From the NCBI GenBank assembly GCA_037127315.1, contig JBBBDQ010001944.1, positions 295,001 to 359,000 on the forward strand: a stretch of DNA of 64,000 bases, written 5' to 3'. A program made the translations under genes and the position numbers. Position 1 is the first letter of the stretch; each line of letters begins with the position of its first letter. The notes under the pieces are model-generated. The model saw only the letters and a list, made by a program, of their open reading frames with translations, was not told where the DNA came from and did no database searches. This stretch comes from Ascarosepion bandense (lineage: Eukaryota; Mollusca; Cephalopoda; Sepiida; Sepiidae). Positions 1-11,737 of this stretch are shown in pieces.

Positions 1-512
1 AAGTACTTATAGGAAAGGCACGGGAAAGTTACATTACGGTTGTGAGAATGCAACTGAAGCCGATATACCATATCAGGACAAGTAATATTGCAAATTCAGC
101 ATTAGAATTTATCAACAATCTCTAAATATACCGCATGAACTGTGGACCATACTTGGCAGCAGGATTCGAAAAAAAAAATTATAAAAATATGATGAATAAT
201 TACGTGACGATTACTTGCTTACTTTGGCTTTACCGGACATTGAATAATGGAACTTTGTGTTCAATTGTTTTGACTGACCTTTCAACCACATGATGATCAT
301 TCATGAACGTTTTAAAACTTAAAACGTTGATAAACCAATGGCATCGCTGCTCTTGTATATAAGGACATACATTGATAAAGTCCCCCCAAAAAGGGACCAC
401 GTTAGATAAGAATAGTTTTTCTCTTGTATTTTTATTCATGTTCTTTTACAGATACAGACTTTCTGAAAATAATTTATACACACATACACGCACAAATACA
501 TACACACTTATA
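1..512. other. unannotated AT-rich sequence
   Basis: I see no gene, repeat family or RNA here. Open frames are short and look random. Confidence 0.5.
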
Positions 513-513
513 C

Positions 514-560
<47 letters not shown>
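513..560. repeat. (AT)n-(TG)n microsatellite
   Basis: Alternating AT runs directly into TG repeats. The open frames across it are low-complexity by-products. Confidence 0.95.
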
Positions 561-561
<1 letters not shown>

Positions 562-1300
562 AGGTTATTCAATAATTCCATAGCCTAACGCTTAAATATA
601 TGATGTATTTTGATAATAAAATTTATCCGTATAATATGCAAAATCCATTATTAATATTCATTACAGAATTAAGTGTATTGAAAACGAGGCATGTTTTACT
701 GAAAGTAATTATTTTCTATGTAAAATAAATGCTAGTTTATTGCCTAACAACTGACTAAATCAATGTTTCTTATTTGTGGGGAACAATCTTTCTTTTAAAC
801 ATGTTTCGTTAAAAACGAATGTCAAGAAAGATTTTATTTATTTTTTACTTAATTTTACTAGTATACTTACATGTTACGTTGTTGCTAGAGATCAGGAATG
901 TAAAAATGTTCCAGAAGTTTTGACTTTCCAAGCGCTTTCAGCCACATTTTTAATTTAGAAAAAAATTCAAAACTCTATAGTTTACAAGAATCCTTAAGAA
1001 AAATATTTGGTTGAAAAACAAAAATGCTATTTAAATCACAATATCAAAGAGATCTCGCTACTAGAGAGGTACTATATATCAAACAATCTCCTGTCCTCAA
1101 TCTTGCATTATTTAACAGTGGAGATGAATTTTTAAAAGTTTTATAAAAAATAGACAGGCGCTCAGGCGATCACCAGTCGCGTGCGTCACGTGAATAGCTT
1201 TTAAAGAACGCTACTTACATTACGTTACCTTACATTCGAAACATGGGGATAAAAGAACAACATCGGAAAAATAACATTCTTAAATATGGCCAGTGAAATG
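561..1300. other. unannotated AT-rich sequence
   Basis: No recognisable feature. A short GC-richer patch lies near 1150-1190. Confidence 0.5.
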
Positions 1301-1404
1301 ACGGAGTGTACAACGGTCGAAACGTCGTACAAATGGCAACAAAGACGAGAACAATGGTCCGAATAATGTAAATACCGTAAATACTACCTAATCTCAGAAA
1401 TATG
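1301..1404 (+). repeat. dispersed repeat E, copy 1
   Basis: About 100 bp matching 61608-61717 in the same orientation. Both carry gtacaacggycgaaaygt, then an aaagacgagracaa block, then ctcagaaayat at the 3' end. In this copy a (CA)n tract follows immediately. I do not recognise the family; the ending beside a simple repeat suggests the 3' end of a retroelement, but no coding sequence is visible. Confidence 0.6.
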
Positions 1405-1411
1405 GACACAC

Positions 1412-1478
<67 letters not shown>

Positions 1479-1507
1479 TACATATATATATATACATATA
1501 TATATAT
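1405..1507. repeat. (CA)n-(TA)n microsatellite
   Basis: About 70 bp of nearly pure CA followed by interrupted TA repeats. Confidence 0.95.
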
Positions 1508-1671
1508 TTAAAAATTTAATTTGTTTTGAGTCATGGACGATTGTAAGTATGTCATTATAAGCTCTATGTTTGGAAAAATCTCTAAACTTATACATGGTGT
1601 TATGATGAAACTTGATGACGACCAGGGCAAGTGCACAATTTACCAGTACTTTGGGTCGGTCTTGCTTCTGC

Positions 1672-1672
<1 letters not shown>

Positions 1673-1719
<47 letters not shown>

Positions 1720-1738
1720 ATTATTATTATTATTATTT
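1673..1738. repeat. (TA)n-(TTA)n microsatellite
   Basis: A TA run converts into a trinucleotide TTA run. Confidence 0.95.
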
Positions 1739-2631
1739 ATAACTTTAAAGTGCACACGAACTTTATGGACACCCTGTATAGTGTTGTGCTTATGATATCG
1801 GTTGGTGTCAATAGTGTTTTTTCGGTAGATTCAGTGATAAACGAAATTCCGCCAATACAATATTTCTTTTTCCGTTTTTCAATTTTATTTCAGTTATTGA
1901 ATTTAAATTATATTAATTTAATCCCAACAATAGTCAGACCATATTAATTTAAATTGAATTTATTAATTTATTAATTTAAATGGAACGTTTTTTGAAAGAC
2001 TTTTGATATCTATTTTTTCTATTTCTTCTTTCTACTTTTCCTTTTTCTTTTCTATTTTAAGAATCTGTCCCTTTATTTCACCAATTTTGGCTGGCAGTTG
2101 TTATGGCTGCCAATTTCGGCGTGCGCTTTTTTCTCTCTTTCTCCTCTTTTTTCAGTTTTTCTTTGTTTCTCCCCATCTCTTCTTTTATTTTTTTATTTTT
2201 TTTCCCGTTTTTCTTTTTCCACTTCTTTCCCTTTTTCCTTTTCTACACTTTCATTTTTGTGACGCGCTAAATTTTGACTTCTTAACTCATATGTAATCTT
2301 CAAACGTTTTTTTAAATGATCGAGTTTCAATCCATTTCGCTGTCTCTCTGCTTCCCCCTTTCTTCACTACCCTTTGTAATAATGTCTAGACGGCCATCTT
2401 GTAACATTATCTACTAATACTTGTAACTCCCCCTCTCTCTGTTCTTTCTTTTATTTTTTTTTGTTTTTCCGTTTTCTTTTCAAGAGAATTTCCGATGTTT
2501 AAATTTCTTTTAAGTGATCTTCCGGTGTATGAATTTTTTCTTTAATAATAACTAGTTTTTTTGTCGCTGACGAAGTCAGGATTCCTCGCAGAAATGATGA
2601 TCATGAGAGACATGATTTTTCGAAGTTTTAT

Positions 2632-2634
<3 letters not shown>
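1739..2634. other. pyrimidine-rich noncoding stretch
   Basis: From about 2000 to 2560 the plus strand is strongly T/C-rich with many TTTTCTTT-like runs. The Phe/Ser/Leu-rich open frame it gives (2003-2296) is a composition artefact. No gene seen. Confidence 0.6.
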
Positions 2635-2677
<43 letters not shown>

Positions 2678-2680
2678 GGG
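2635..2680. repeat. (TA)n microsatellite with G6
   Basis: About 40 bp of TA repeat ending in six G. Confidence 0.95.
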
Positions 2681-4470
2681 TTTGGATGTGTTGTGTGTGT
2701 GTTGAATTTTCTGCTTTTCTCTTAATACTGCCATTAACAATGCCATTTTACTAGGAAAAACTTTTAATTCATTCCCCCGCGTAGACTAATTGTTTCATTG
2801 ACAACTTTTATCAGGTCCATCCAATGAAAATCATTCAACGGATAAAACTTTCTTTTAAGAAATTCGACATTGTTCTTCAGAAAAGCTTACTTCAAGAATT
2901 TAAATGTTATGCCAATCGTTATCTTTTGGCTTCTTAATGCTTGTTTATTTATTGCTCTCTGCCCGTCAAAATCTTTTTATTTTTATTTTTGGCAGAAATT
3001 ATTCTTAACTTTTTTTACATGTATACTTTTGTTCCTGTTTCGTGATCAACTTACGTTTATTGCTTTATAAAGCTTTCTTAAATTCCATTCTGTGACATTC
3101 TTAAAGTCATAATTGTGGAATTTTTTATAGTTTCCTTCTTGATTTGTTGCCAATATCACTTCACATTTTTCGTAATTTCCATTCTTGCGTTTGTAATAAA
3201 TGGAGAATACAATGTTTCTCTTGAGGTTTTAACTTTCGAAAAAAGAAACCTGTATTCATCAAAATTACCTTTTAAAAATGGGAAAAACATCTGTATAAGA
3301 TTTCTATATATATTTGAAATATCTTGAGAAAATCCCGAATTGTGATCAATTTGCTAACTAATAAAAGCTGTTTATACACCAAAACCAGTATTCTGAATTC
3401 CCCTCCGGTATCAGTGGCTAATATTCGGTTCGAGAAACAAAAGAAGGATTTAAAATCCTAATTTTCAGGACTACCTTTTTCCATTTCTCACTTCTTTTCA
3501 ACATCGTCACAAAAAACGAAAATCAACTTATGCTGCGTTTTGAACAGAATAAATGTGTTTTTTAATTGCTATTTTATATTTGGTCATAATGTTCTGTGAA
3601 ATAAATAAGAATTTAAAATCTTTGATATACATTTCGAAACCAGAATGTATCGTAACGAAATTAATCCATGGTTACTTATATCCTAGCCGTCAGGAAAATC
3701 ATTAAAAGAACCTGAAAATCATTCCCCTGTTCACGGACTTTTCAATGGCTTCAGAACTCAACAAAATGGACAGCATATTCTTCGGGCTTGTGGCATTCCA
3801 AAGATGGAAATCCGAGAATGGTAATATAATTATGGTGCTGCACAATGACACAGATGCTATGGTACGTTCCGCAACTGATTCATCTAACGAAAGAGGCTTG
3901 CCCCTTGTTTTTTTTTCATTTTATGTTGCAGTGATGCATTGAATATTTCTATAAACAAAATCAAGGAAAATGGATTCACTTTCAATAAATAGAGAAACAG
4001 AACATATTCCGCAGAAACATGTTCATCAGATCCAAATTAAGTCGACAACGTTTCGCCCTACCAAAATAAAACATTACAGAGTGAATCCCTATTACAAGTT
4101 TTCAGTTAGCCAAAGTAGTCGGTATTTAAATGTTCTATCAATTTCCAGTGGGACAACCTATTTAAAATGGTCGATCTATCGTGGCAGTAACTTCTCTTTC
4201 ATCAAATAGTGAGGTGAACATGCCTATTGGAAAATTGTCCTGTCAACTGTGGCTTCAGTACACACAGACTGCAACATATGGATTGCGTTCTGATAATGAC
4301 TCAGAGTTGCATAGTTACTTCACTCAATATATAGTAACATATTCCCTTAAATAAACTCCTATTACAAAACTATCATCATTTATATTTGAAAAAAATAATA
4401 TACTCTGAAATTACTCCAATAACTGTAAAAACAAAAATACAACGCAATAATAATTCAAGTAGGAATAATA
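2681..4470. other. unannotated AT-rich sequence
   Basis: About 1.8 kb without a recognisable gene. A pyrimidine tract ending in CAG at about 3932 resembles a splice acceptor, but no open reading frame beyond it resembles a known protein. Confidence 0.5.
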
Positions 4471-4775
4471 TCAGTCAGTTAAGTGCCATACGTGAAATAC
4501 GCTTGGGCAATCATGTCGCTTTAGAGACATGACTGACTGGGCAGAAGATTATCCCGCAGTAGGTTGCCATTGCTTTATGGGGTAGATTGGTTGCCAGCCA
4601 AGGCTATAGAACCCAATCTGTCATGTTATTTATCCCATAACTGGAAGGAAGAGACGGATTAATACCTTTCCCAAGGGTATTTGCGCATGAGTGAATGCAA
4701 TGAATTCAACTGGAATTTGAACTCGGCTCCTCGATTTCTCGTTCGAAGCCGATATCTACTGCACCACAACGCACA
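4471..4775 (-). mobile_element. SINE-A copy (tRNA-derived), near full length
   Basis: Minus-strand copy of the commonest SINE in this window (ten copies). Read on the minus strand, it has a tRNA-like head with an RNA polymerase III box A (tggtgcagtagatatcgg) and a box B related to gagttcgaattcc. A body with a conserved gggaaaggtattaatccg block follows, and then a 3' part with a CATGTCTC/GAGACATG-type stem ending near cacttaactgact. Flanking ataatat-like sequence on both sides (about 4464-4470 and 4784-4790) is a plausible target duplication. tRNA-derived SINEs are established in octopus and squid; assignment to a named family would need a library search. Confidence 0.85.
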
Positions 4776-5124
4776 TTCATAGAAATAATATATGCTAAAC
4801 AAAACCTCAAATGGTAGACATTTACTAATTTAAGAATCAAAACCTATCCACGCTAAAGTTTAAGCACGACTACAAGTGTAATAAAAGTCCAGACCTAGCA
4901 GCTGGCCTCTCAAAGTTAACCTAAAAGAAACAAAATGTAATAGATACAACCAGAATAATAATTAAATGAAATGGCCAAATCATGAGTATCAATACATATG
5001 TATTAAAATTTAAAACACCTAAACCAAGTGAAGGTTATATCATCACAAATATGGATACATATATTCCCAAACATTTATGATGTCATGTCCACCAAAGATT
5101 TGATCTCATAAAGACAGATGTACC
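4776..5124. other. unannotated AT-rich sequence
   Basis: No recognisable feature between the SINE and the LINE remnant. Confidence 0.5.
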
Positions 5125-5530
5125 AGAATTCTTCTTCTATGTGCCCTGTCTCTTCAGGACTTAGGCGATCATGGTTCTCCACGTCTCACTATACCTTGTG
5201 GCTTTTAGTATATTTGCTCCTGTTACACCTCGCCATCCCCGTTCCGTCATTCACCTGATCAGAGCCTGCAAATATGTTATCCGCTGCTTTTCTCTTTCTC
5301 TTTTTCCCTCTATCTGGCCTGTTAGTATCATGTTCTCCAAGCTCTCTTTCCTTATTGCATGTCCCAGAAACTTCAGTTGTCTCTTCCTGATGCTCAGTAT
5401 TAATTTCCTTTTTGTTGCCATTCTTTCCAACACCTCATTGTTGCTTGCATTCTCAGTCCACGATATCCTCAGCATCGTTCTGTAGAACCACATTTCCGCA
5501 GCTTCAAGTTTTGTCCTCATTTTCGATGAT
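5125..5530 (-). pseudogene. LINE family 2: C-terminus of reverse transcriptase, 3' fragment
   Basis: The minus strand encodes the C-terminal part of a non-LTR retrotransposon polyprotein. It includes the block EMWFYRTMLRISWTEN followed by RKRQLKFLGHAIRKESLEN and an ILTGQIEGKRER segment, typical of the region after the RT/thumb in RTE- or Ingi-like elements; the exact clade is not certain. The frame stays open for about 89 codons (5251-5520), then breaks at a stop before the tail. No RT catalytic motifs are present, so this is a 5'-truncated insertion. A close relative lies at 62095-62487 and a short one at 31493-31670. Confidence 0.8.
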
Positions 5531-6543
5531 ATTGTATGGCATTCACTGCCGTGAAAATGGATCCGAACAAATCAGCAAGAAACAGAGTGCAAAAGTTCGA
5601 TAAATTGCCTAAATTGAACCACTCTGCATACTCACATCTATATAAAGTAAGTTAAATAATTGACATCAAATAATCAAGAAATCTAGCTTTTCTTGAAGAA
5701 AGAAATATTCCAGAGAACACTAAACAAAGTATTACAATAAATTTTGCAAATACAAGAAAAAACTACAAACACAGTTGTGAGAAATGTAGTTCTTGTACAG
5801 TAATAACGTTAATCCAAGAATGAAAAAAATTAATTGAAATAATGAAAAATAATATCAACAGGAATAAAGAAATATTTACACTGCACCCCATAAAAAAACA
5901 CTGATATACTCAAGCAAAATATAGAAAATTCTAACTGGTTAAACTTAAAAATTAAAAAATGAAAAGAATCATAGTCCCACATCTCAATCTAGAGCTTCTT
6001 CACCTGTGACCCAGAGAGGAATATCAGTAACAAAAATCCAATGCAAAAATCAAAAAACACCCAAAATAGTAGTAAAGAAAACTCTGTAAGGAAGAAATAA
6101 CCTAGACTTAATCTCGAAAAAAAAATAGAAAAACAACCCAGTCAAAATGAAACCTTGCAAAGAAAAATTCATCTAAATCAACCTATAAATACTAGAAAAT
6201 AACCAAACAAAAACTGAAAACTCAACATAGCAATCATATCTGATAAAAATATTCAATGCAACTGAAAAGGGGTCAATGAAACTCGAAACTAATTACTTTT
6301 ATTAATTGCAGACTAATGTCCGGCCAAAATCTGCGTTCAGGAAACATTTTAAAGGACAATGAAAATATAGATATTAAAAACTATACAGCATTCAATTTTA
6401 TCAGTAACTGTGGAAGCAAAACTTCATGTAGTACTTCCGTAATAGTAAAAAAGAATATTTTTGAGAGCTAAATCGACTTGAATACAGCCCTACAGACAGT
6501 GGCCATAAAAGTCTCACTAGTTAAATATTATCAACATATGCTC
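5531..6543. other. unannotated AT-rich sequence with SINE-C target duplication
   Basis: A-rich plus strand, no gene seen. Positions 6529-6543 (tatcaacatatgctc) are the left target-site duplication of the following SINE. Confidence 0.55.
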
Positions 6544-6671
6544 AGTGTAGTGTAATGTTTAGCAAGCTTGTTTGCTAGAACCGATTGCAACTGAGTAATG
6601 AGTTTGATCCTCACTGGGTACACCATATCTTTGGCCTTGTACCACATTTAAGTAGCGATTAGGAAATAAAC
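6544..6671 (+). mobile_element. SINE-C copy, ~128 bp, perfect 15-bp TSD
   Basis: Short tRNA-derived element. Box A is contained in gtgtaatgtttagcaagc, an intervening arm follows, and box B is gagtttgatcctc. A short non-tRNA tail ends in agcgattaggaaataaac. The 15-bp sequence tatcaacatatgctc occurs at 6529-6543 and again at 6672-6686 without a mismatch, which fixes the ends and indicates a comparatively recent insertion. The second copy is at 24239-24373. A genuine tRNA gene is unlikely: the acceptor arms do not pair and there is a tail. Confidence 0.85.
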
Positions 6672-6686
6672 TATCAACATATGCTC

Positions 6687-8080
6687 GGTTTACATACCTT
6701 CTAACGATCTTATATATAGAACTGAATACGTGAAAATACTGAAACAGCTCCCAAAACCATTTATTTTAATATTTTAATGTGTCTGGAAAAACTTTGACCA
6801 GAAGACAAGATTAAAGGTACATTTTATCAATAGAATCAATTTGTCCATACAATGACAACTCATATACATATCACCCCCCATTAAGCGGTACATATACAGC
6901 ACTAGATGTAACCATAAGAGTTCTTGCAATATATCTAGATTATAACTGGAAAGTACATCACAATACATGTGATAGTGATCACTTCCCAGTTGTTTTGGAA
7001 ACCTCTAGATCTTTGTCAAATGAAAGAATATCATAATAGTAATTTAAGAATGCCATAATGGAAAATTAAGGATGTCACCTGGAAGCAATGTACAAAATAC
7101 ATGTACTGTAAAATTTAAATCCAAAGTCAATGTAAAGAATACCATGCACATCAATTATTTTAGAACAATACATACCAAAATCAAAATCAAAACCGGTCAA
7201 ATCCGACAGACATTGGTTTAAAAATTAGTGTAAAACAGCGATCATATTGCGAGTTGCGGCTCTATGTAATTTCAAATTACATCTAACCAAGAAAAATCTA
7301 AATACTTACAAACAAATAGAGCCAATGTACACTAAATAACTAATTTCTAGCTCTGGTTCAAGATCCAGCAACTTTTATAGTAATATTTGAAAGACTTTAA
7401 TGAAATATAACTCAGTTATATTCATAGGCCATAATAAACGTATATTACTCCAAATTCTAAGAAATAATACTCCTGCCTTTGTTAATCTCTTATTATTGAT
7501 TATATTATAATCAATATAATTGATCAATAATTGATTGTTGATAACAATATAAACTTAGGAACACATTTTAGTACAACACAATTATCCTTTGTTAGCTATA
7601 AGTTTAATGTTTCAGTCAGAGTTCCAAAGAACAAATAACGTTAAAAAATTATTAAGTTTGTTGTTAATTGAAAATATGTGAGATTAATATCTGAAAGGTG
7701 ATAAAAGAAAAGAGTCAATGTTGAAATATTTACTTATTCAGGTTGAAGCAATTAAATGGCTGGTAGTAAAATGGCTCATAATTTTCCCAAGGAACGTTTT
7801 CCCTAGTCGAATGAAACGGAATTCTAATTTTTTATATTACAGAAACCATTAGTTCAATTACAGCTTTTCGTGTACAGTAGAAATTCTTTAAAATTCAATT
7901 GTAGAAATAAATTTGTCATCAATGTTCTGAAAGACCAACTGCTCAGTTTTTACATTTGCATAATTCAATGCTAAAGTTTCTCTTCTGTTTTTTTTTGTTG
8001 TTGTTGTCAGCTCTATGTATCTGTTTATATGTCAATATATTTTCTAGCATCAGCTCGTGAATTTCTTTCTTTTCCTTTTC
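6687..8080. other. unannotated AT-rich sequence
   Basis: No gene seen. Around 7490-7540 is a run of overlapping TTGAT/ATCAA palindromes that could form a small cruciform. Confidence 0.5.
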
Positions 8081-8935
8081 TTTAATTTGTGACGACGGTC
8101 TCCGGTCGCTAGTTGTGATGGCTTCGATAGAGTAGCTGGCCTTCAGGTCGTCTATTACAACGGTGTTCTTCCTCGCCCACGTGTGAATTTTGATCCCAAG
8201 AAAGTCACGCTGAAATCTTTCTGTCTCTTTACCAAGTTAACCAGTCCGGACACGCGTGCACAATTGGGTTAATGAAAATGGCACCAAAGGTAAATTGAAT
8301 GACGCCTGAATAATCTGCGGAAAAAGTCTTTATATACAAAAAAAATAAATAAATAAATAAAAATAAAAACAAAAAGAAATAGAATATAACAATCATCAAC
8401 ATGTTAAAGTTTCTTCTATGTGTAGTGTTTGTCTTCTTAACATGAAATCAAGCTTTTGGTTGGCAATGTCTGTCACTCCAATCGGAATTTTCAAGTTGTT
8501 ACGATTCAAAATGTCTCATCACCAAAATGTCTTTTCATCGAAGCTGTACGGAAACTGCCGAAGATTGTTCTTTGCTTGTGTGTGATAGATGGCGGCGGCG
8601 GTAAATTCGTCTTATCTGTCTTATCTCGACGCGGCAAATGGTCTCTGGCGTCCCGGAGTATTGTTTTTATGCCTGTCTCAAATTCTCTTGGGAAAGGCAT
8701 GACGGACGCAGGGTGTCCATGCAAATAAAATCTTTAGTCAATGAAATCACTCCTGCCTTGGCATTTTGAAGAGGAGTTACCTCCTTCCCTTCGTTCAACC
8801 AATGAAACAGCCCGTGACATCATTTCTTTCCGTCTTCTTTTTGATTTAACTGATAACGTCATTTATTTTTCCGGTTTTAAAATCTATTCACAGCGAATTC
8901 GAGAATTTCAGGATTTAACATATTTGTCCTCATGA
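8081..8935. other. GC- and CpG-richer stretch, possible regulatory region or exon
   Basis: Two blocks (about 8088-8290 and 8560-8720) are clearly richer in G+C and CpG than their surroundings. On the minus strand a frame without a start codon stays open for about 65 codons around 8060-8250. On the plus strand, gatagatggcggcggcg at about 8583 starts a 37-codon frame. Downstream are CCAAT near 8798 and CRE-like TGACATCA and AACGTCAT near 8816 and 8855. None of the short proteins resembles a family I know. It could be a promoter/first-exon region of a host gene or an unrecognised transposon terminus. Confidence 0.25.
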
Positions 8936-9469
8936 AAACATATTTGATATCTCGAAACAATACTTGGGCTACTGCTTATTTTGCACTTTTACCATTTGTA
9001 AGGTTCTGGGCTTTCAATGCTGTTTTTCTTAGTCACTTGTTTCCGCTTTGTCACATAATGGCCACCGATGCGATGACCCCGTCTGACCAGCTGCCCACAT
9101 CTGCAAAATGTTTTTCAATTCACTCAGCCAGTTTTCAAAATTAATTTTGCGAATTTTTTTTTCAATTCATTAGCTGCGTTCATATTGCAACCGAAGAAAC
9201 AATTTTAGTTTCCATTAGGCTTATTTTTCTCTCTGCTCGCATTGGATAATTAATCTACACAATTAATAATAAAACTAATAATAATTTCTTTCGCTTCGTC
9301 CTGCTAAAATATTGTTATATTTTTTTGCATGCAAAAGTAGTGTTATATTTCCTTCCCTAATAATTCTGTCCTTTAAGTCGTAAATGACATCATGAATCCA
9401 AAAACACTCTTTAACATGCAACTTTAATTCTCATAAACTATTAAGTTTTCGCATTGCACCTCACAAAGT
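8936..9469. other. unannotated AT-rich sequence
   Basis: No recognisable feature. Confidence 0.5.
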
Positions 9470-9825
9470 TCTCTTTTTATATTTTTTTAAAAGATTTTTT
9501 TCCTTCTGGTTGAGCTTATACCTTTCCACGCAGTAAATTACACATACAATTTCAATAAAAAACTTCTTTGTTAAAAAGTCTCTTCAGACAACTTGAAAAA
9601 GTTCTTTTCTTTCTGTTGTTTATGCCTATATACTTTCATGCACTAATAATTCTACGCATGCAATTTCAACAGAAAGTTCTTTAATAAAATATCTCTGCAG
9701 ACAACTTAAAGAAGTTCTTTTTCTCCTCCTAGTTCTGCCTATAACTTTTCATGCATTAATAATTCTACGCATTCGATGTTAACAAAAATTCTTTATGAAA
9801 ATTATCTTTTGTCAACCTGAAAAAG
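9470..9825 (+). repeat. tandem repeat T1, about three ~112-bp units
   Basis: Three diverged units. Each has tttcatgca-like sequence, then aattctacgcatgcaat, aagttctttaataaaa, and cagacaacttgaaaaagttc. Comparable points fall near 9517, 9627 and 9739. It lies just downstream of the minus-strand env-like ORF, so it may belong to the 3' noncoding part of that retroelement; this is inference. Confidence 0.75.
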
Positions 9826-9982
9826 AAAAAATGGGTGCATGTGTATGAGTGAAGGTGTTTTGGGGTCCTTTTTTCTTTGTTTTTATGACTTGTTCTTCTT
9901 GGACAATGTTTTCTTCTGCTCCGCTGAGGTTGGTTCCTCAGGAGAGTGGACACTGTCTGCAACTCCTTTTTTTTTCTTTCTT

Positions 9983-10312
9983 TCAGTACAACTTACCAGA
10001 ATTATCTACAATCGATTTCCTTTTAAAGTTCCATATTGCTGCCACTATTACAGCAATAAAAACCAAAGCATCTATCACGCTTGACCAATTTATTAGGATT
10101 TTCTTACCATCCACCAAGACCATGCCTCGTTTTCACAACGTTTCTAGTTGGTCCTTTACCTGATTCATATTTATCTTCCCTATGGGTTCTAATAGGGCTG
10201 GCATCTGCCCGAACGTAATGTTGAGGAATTCCTTCACTATCGGATTCAACACTTCTGTATAATTGTCTAAATTCCTGTTAATCAATTTAATTCCTCCCTT
10301 AATTATTCCAGA
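9983..10312 (-). pseudogene. env-like membrane ORF remnant of a Gypsy-like element
   Basis: One minus-strand frame runs about 110 codons with a single in-frame stop (10133-10135) and no convincing start. The upstream half is amphipathic, with several Asn-Arg/Asn-Ile pairs. The downstream half contains a hydrophobic segment (about 10020-10075, core LVFIAVIVAAIW), followed by a basic stretch (NFKRK) and a short tail, the shape of a type I membrane protein C-terminus. It follows a decayed integrase end on the same strand. Gypsy-related elements often carry a third env-like ORF in this position. Homology to a viral glycoprotein cannot be shown by eye; it could also be a non-env accessory ORF. Confidence 0.45.
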
Positions 10313-10524
10313 AGCTCTTCTTCACTACTTTTCTCTCTTACTGCCTCTTTTAGGTTTCATTTTTTTTTCTTTTCAACCGCTTGTAAAATCAAACCGCTGG
10401 TACTTTTATTCTTGCTATGCGCCCTCACTTAATTCGACTTCTAGATTACGAAGTTTCAACTACGATTCTTGGACTTCTTCATGAATTTCTCTCGCTATTC
10501 TGTTATTGGTTTCATTGTAATTGG

Positions 10525-10965
10525 TCACTGTTCTATCTCATCTTTTTCTTCTTCCTCTCTTTCAGAATCTTTATCTGTACCCATCCTTTCTTGACCTCTG
10601 ACTCACTTATTTCCCAATTAGCAATCTTAGCTAAATTTAAATCATTGGCATAAGCTCTCTTTGTTCGACCAGTCATCTGGTCTTAAATTACATATAACAC
10701 TGGACCAATTTCCCATCTCTTGTCCAGTTTTTTTCTTAGCAGTGAATTTTGTAGTACTCAGGGTCTCCAACCCTAAATTCTAGTACCTTCCTACTGGCAT
10801 TAACCCTGCCATTTTCCACCTTCTTTCGGCCTCTTTTTATTCGCCTTCTCGGTCGTACAAACAACCTATGCAGGTGTTCTATTATCAACTTTTTATCTGA
10901 CTCAGCAGCCACATCACGTTTGACCCCCAGCAGATCCTTTACCTGAACCTTAAAGTTCTCATGGA
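10525..10965 (-). pseudogene. Gypsy-like LTR retrotransposon, integrase C-terminal end
   Basis: The minus strand encodes the basic, coiled end of an integrase (IIEHLHRLFV, then RRRIKRGRKK), followed by the SH3-like block EFRVGDPEYYK. After a frameshift in an A-run (about 10728-10735), the next frame has KKLDKRWEIGP and TGRTKRAYANDLNLAKI, ending in acidic/basic low-complexity sequence at 10525. A stop lies between WEIGPVLYVI and DQMTGRT. This order matches the C-terminus of Ty3/Gypsy integrases that close with a hydrophilic HAxxLxLA-type motif. The integrase core (DDE) and RT are absent, so only the 3' end of pol survives. No LTR could be defined. Confidence 0.65.
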
Positions 10966-11199
10966 AATAATATATTTTTCATCTAATATACATCTACCTT
11001 TTTAAGTCGTCTCTTTCCTTACATTACTTAATCTGTCTTAGTGGCTTCGTTCACCAACAACATGGGAACTATTTCTGTTGCACTTACCACATGGCTTGAG
11101 TCTATGAAAACCGTCCATGTCACATGAAGATATTTTTCTAGTAATCAACCCATAAATTCGGACTGTTCTCTCGTCGCGATGTAGAATGCAACGCATACC
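10966..11199. other. unassigned; possible minus-strand splice donor
   Basis: The minus strand is open through about 40 codons here, and a strong donor-like GTG|GTAAGTG reads on the minus strand at about 11080-11092. I cannot tie it to any protein family. Confidence 0.2.

Positions 11200-11250
<51 letters not shown>
11200..11250. repeat. (TC)n microsatellite
   Basis: About 25 TC units. On the minus strand it translates as an Arg-Glu repeat inside a 91-codon frame, which is an artefact. Confidence 0.95.
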
Positions 11251-11253
<3 letters not shown>

Positions 11254-11460
11254 CAGCTCGTAGATTAATTGACTTTTATCTACGGCCGCCAACCAACTTT
11301 TTAATATATACATAAAGAATTAATGCAGAGAAGTTTGTTACATTATTGACCAGTTCATGACGACTTCAAAGATTTTTTAGGACACCTTTATGGTGTCGTC
11401 AGTGTTTAGGGTTTAGGATCTCGAGTAGTTCGAGAAATTAGTCCTGGTGAGTGACTATAG

Positions 11461-11737
11461 GCCTATTTCAGGCGAACCATAATCAGCTTCCGTCTTTATT
11501 GTACAAAAGATTTTACATTTGTGCAAAACCCTTTGTACAATAAAGACGGAAGCTGATGATGGTTCCCCTGAAATAGGCCCATACTCCCGATGTACCATGA
11601 AATAATGTCTGCCTTAATTCGTCTTATATTTGCTGTATATGTATTTATATACATATATATTGAGCTCTCTTAGAGAGTTATCCTACCATTTTATATACAG
11701 GATACACTTTTGGATTCTTCTATATCTACACCGCATG

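Noticed and set aside
1672..1742. Open frames rich in Tyr-Ile across (TA)n tracts (also 11.7, 36.9 and 40.4 kb)
   Set aside because: Alternating TA encodes Tyr-Ile repeats in every frame; no sequence outside the repeat supports a protein.
2003..2296. 97-codon Phe/Leu-rich frame resembling a membrane protein
   Set aside because: Follows from a T/C-rich strand; no start context, motif or relative.
8088..8290. LTR beginning tgtgacgacgg with a primer-binding site at tggcaccaaag
   Set aside because: No matching second LTR or CA end at the right place, and the PBS-like sequence lies where it would not follow an LTR end in either orientation.
11038..11313. 91-codon minus-strand frame with an Arg-Glu repeat
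   Set aside because: The repeat is a translated (TC)n microsatellite; the flanks resemble no family.
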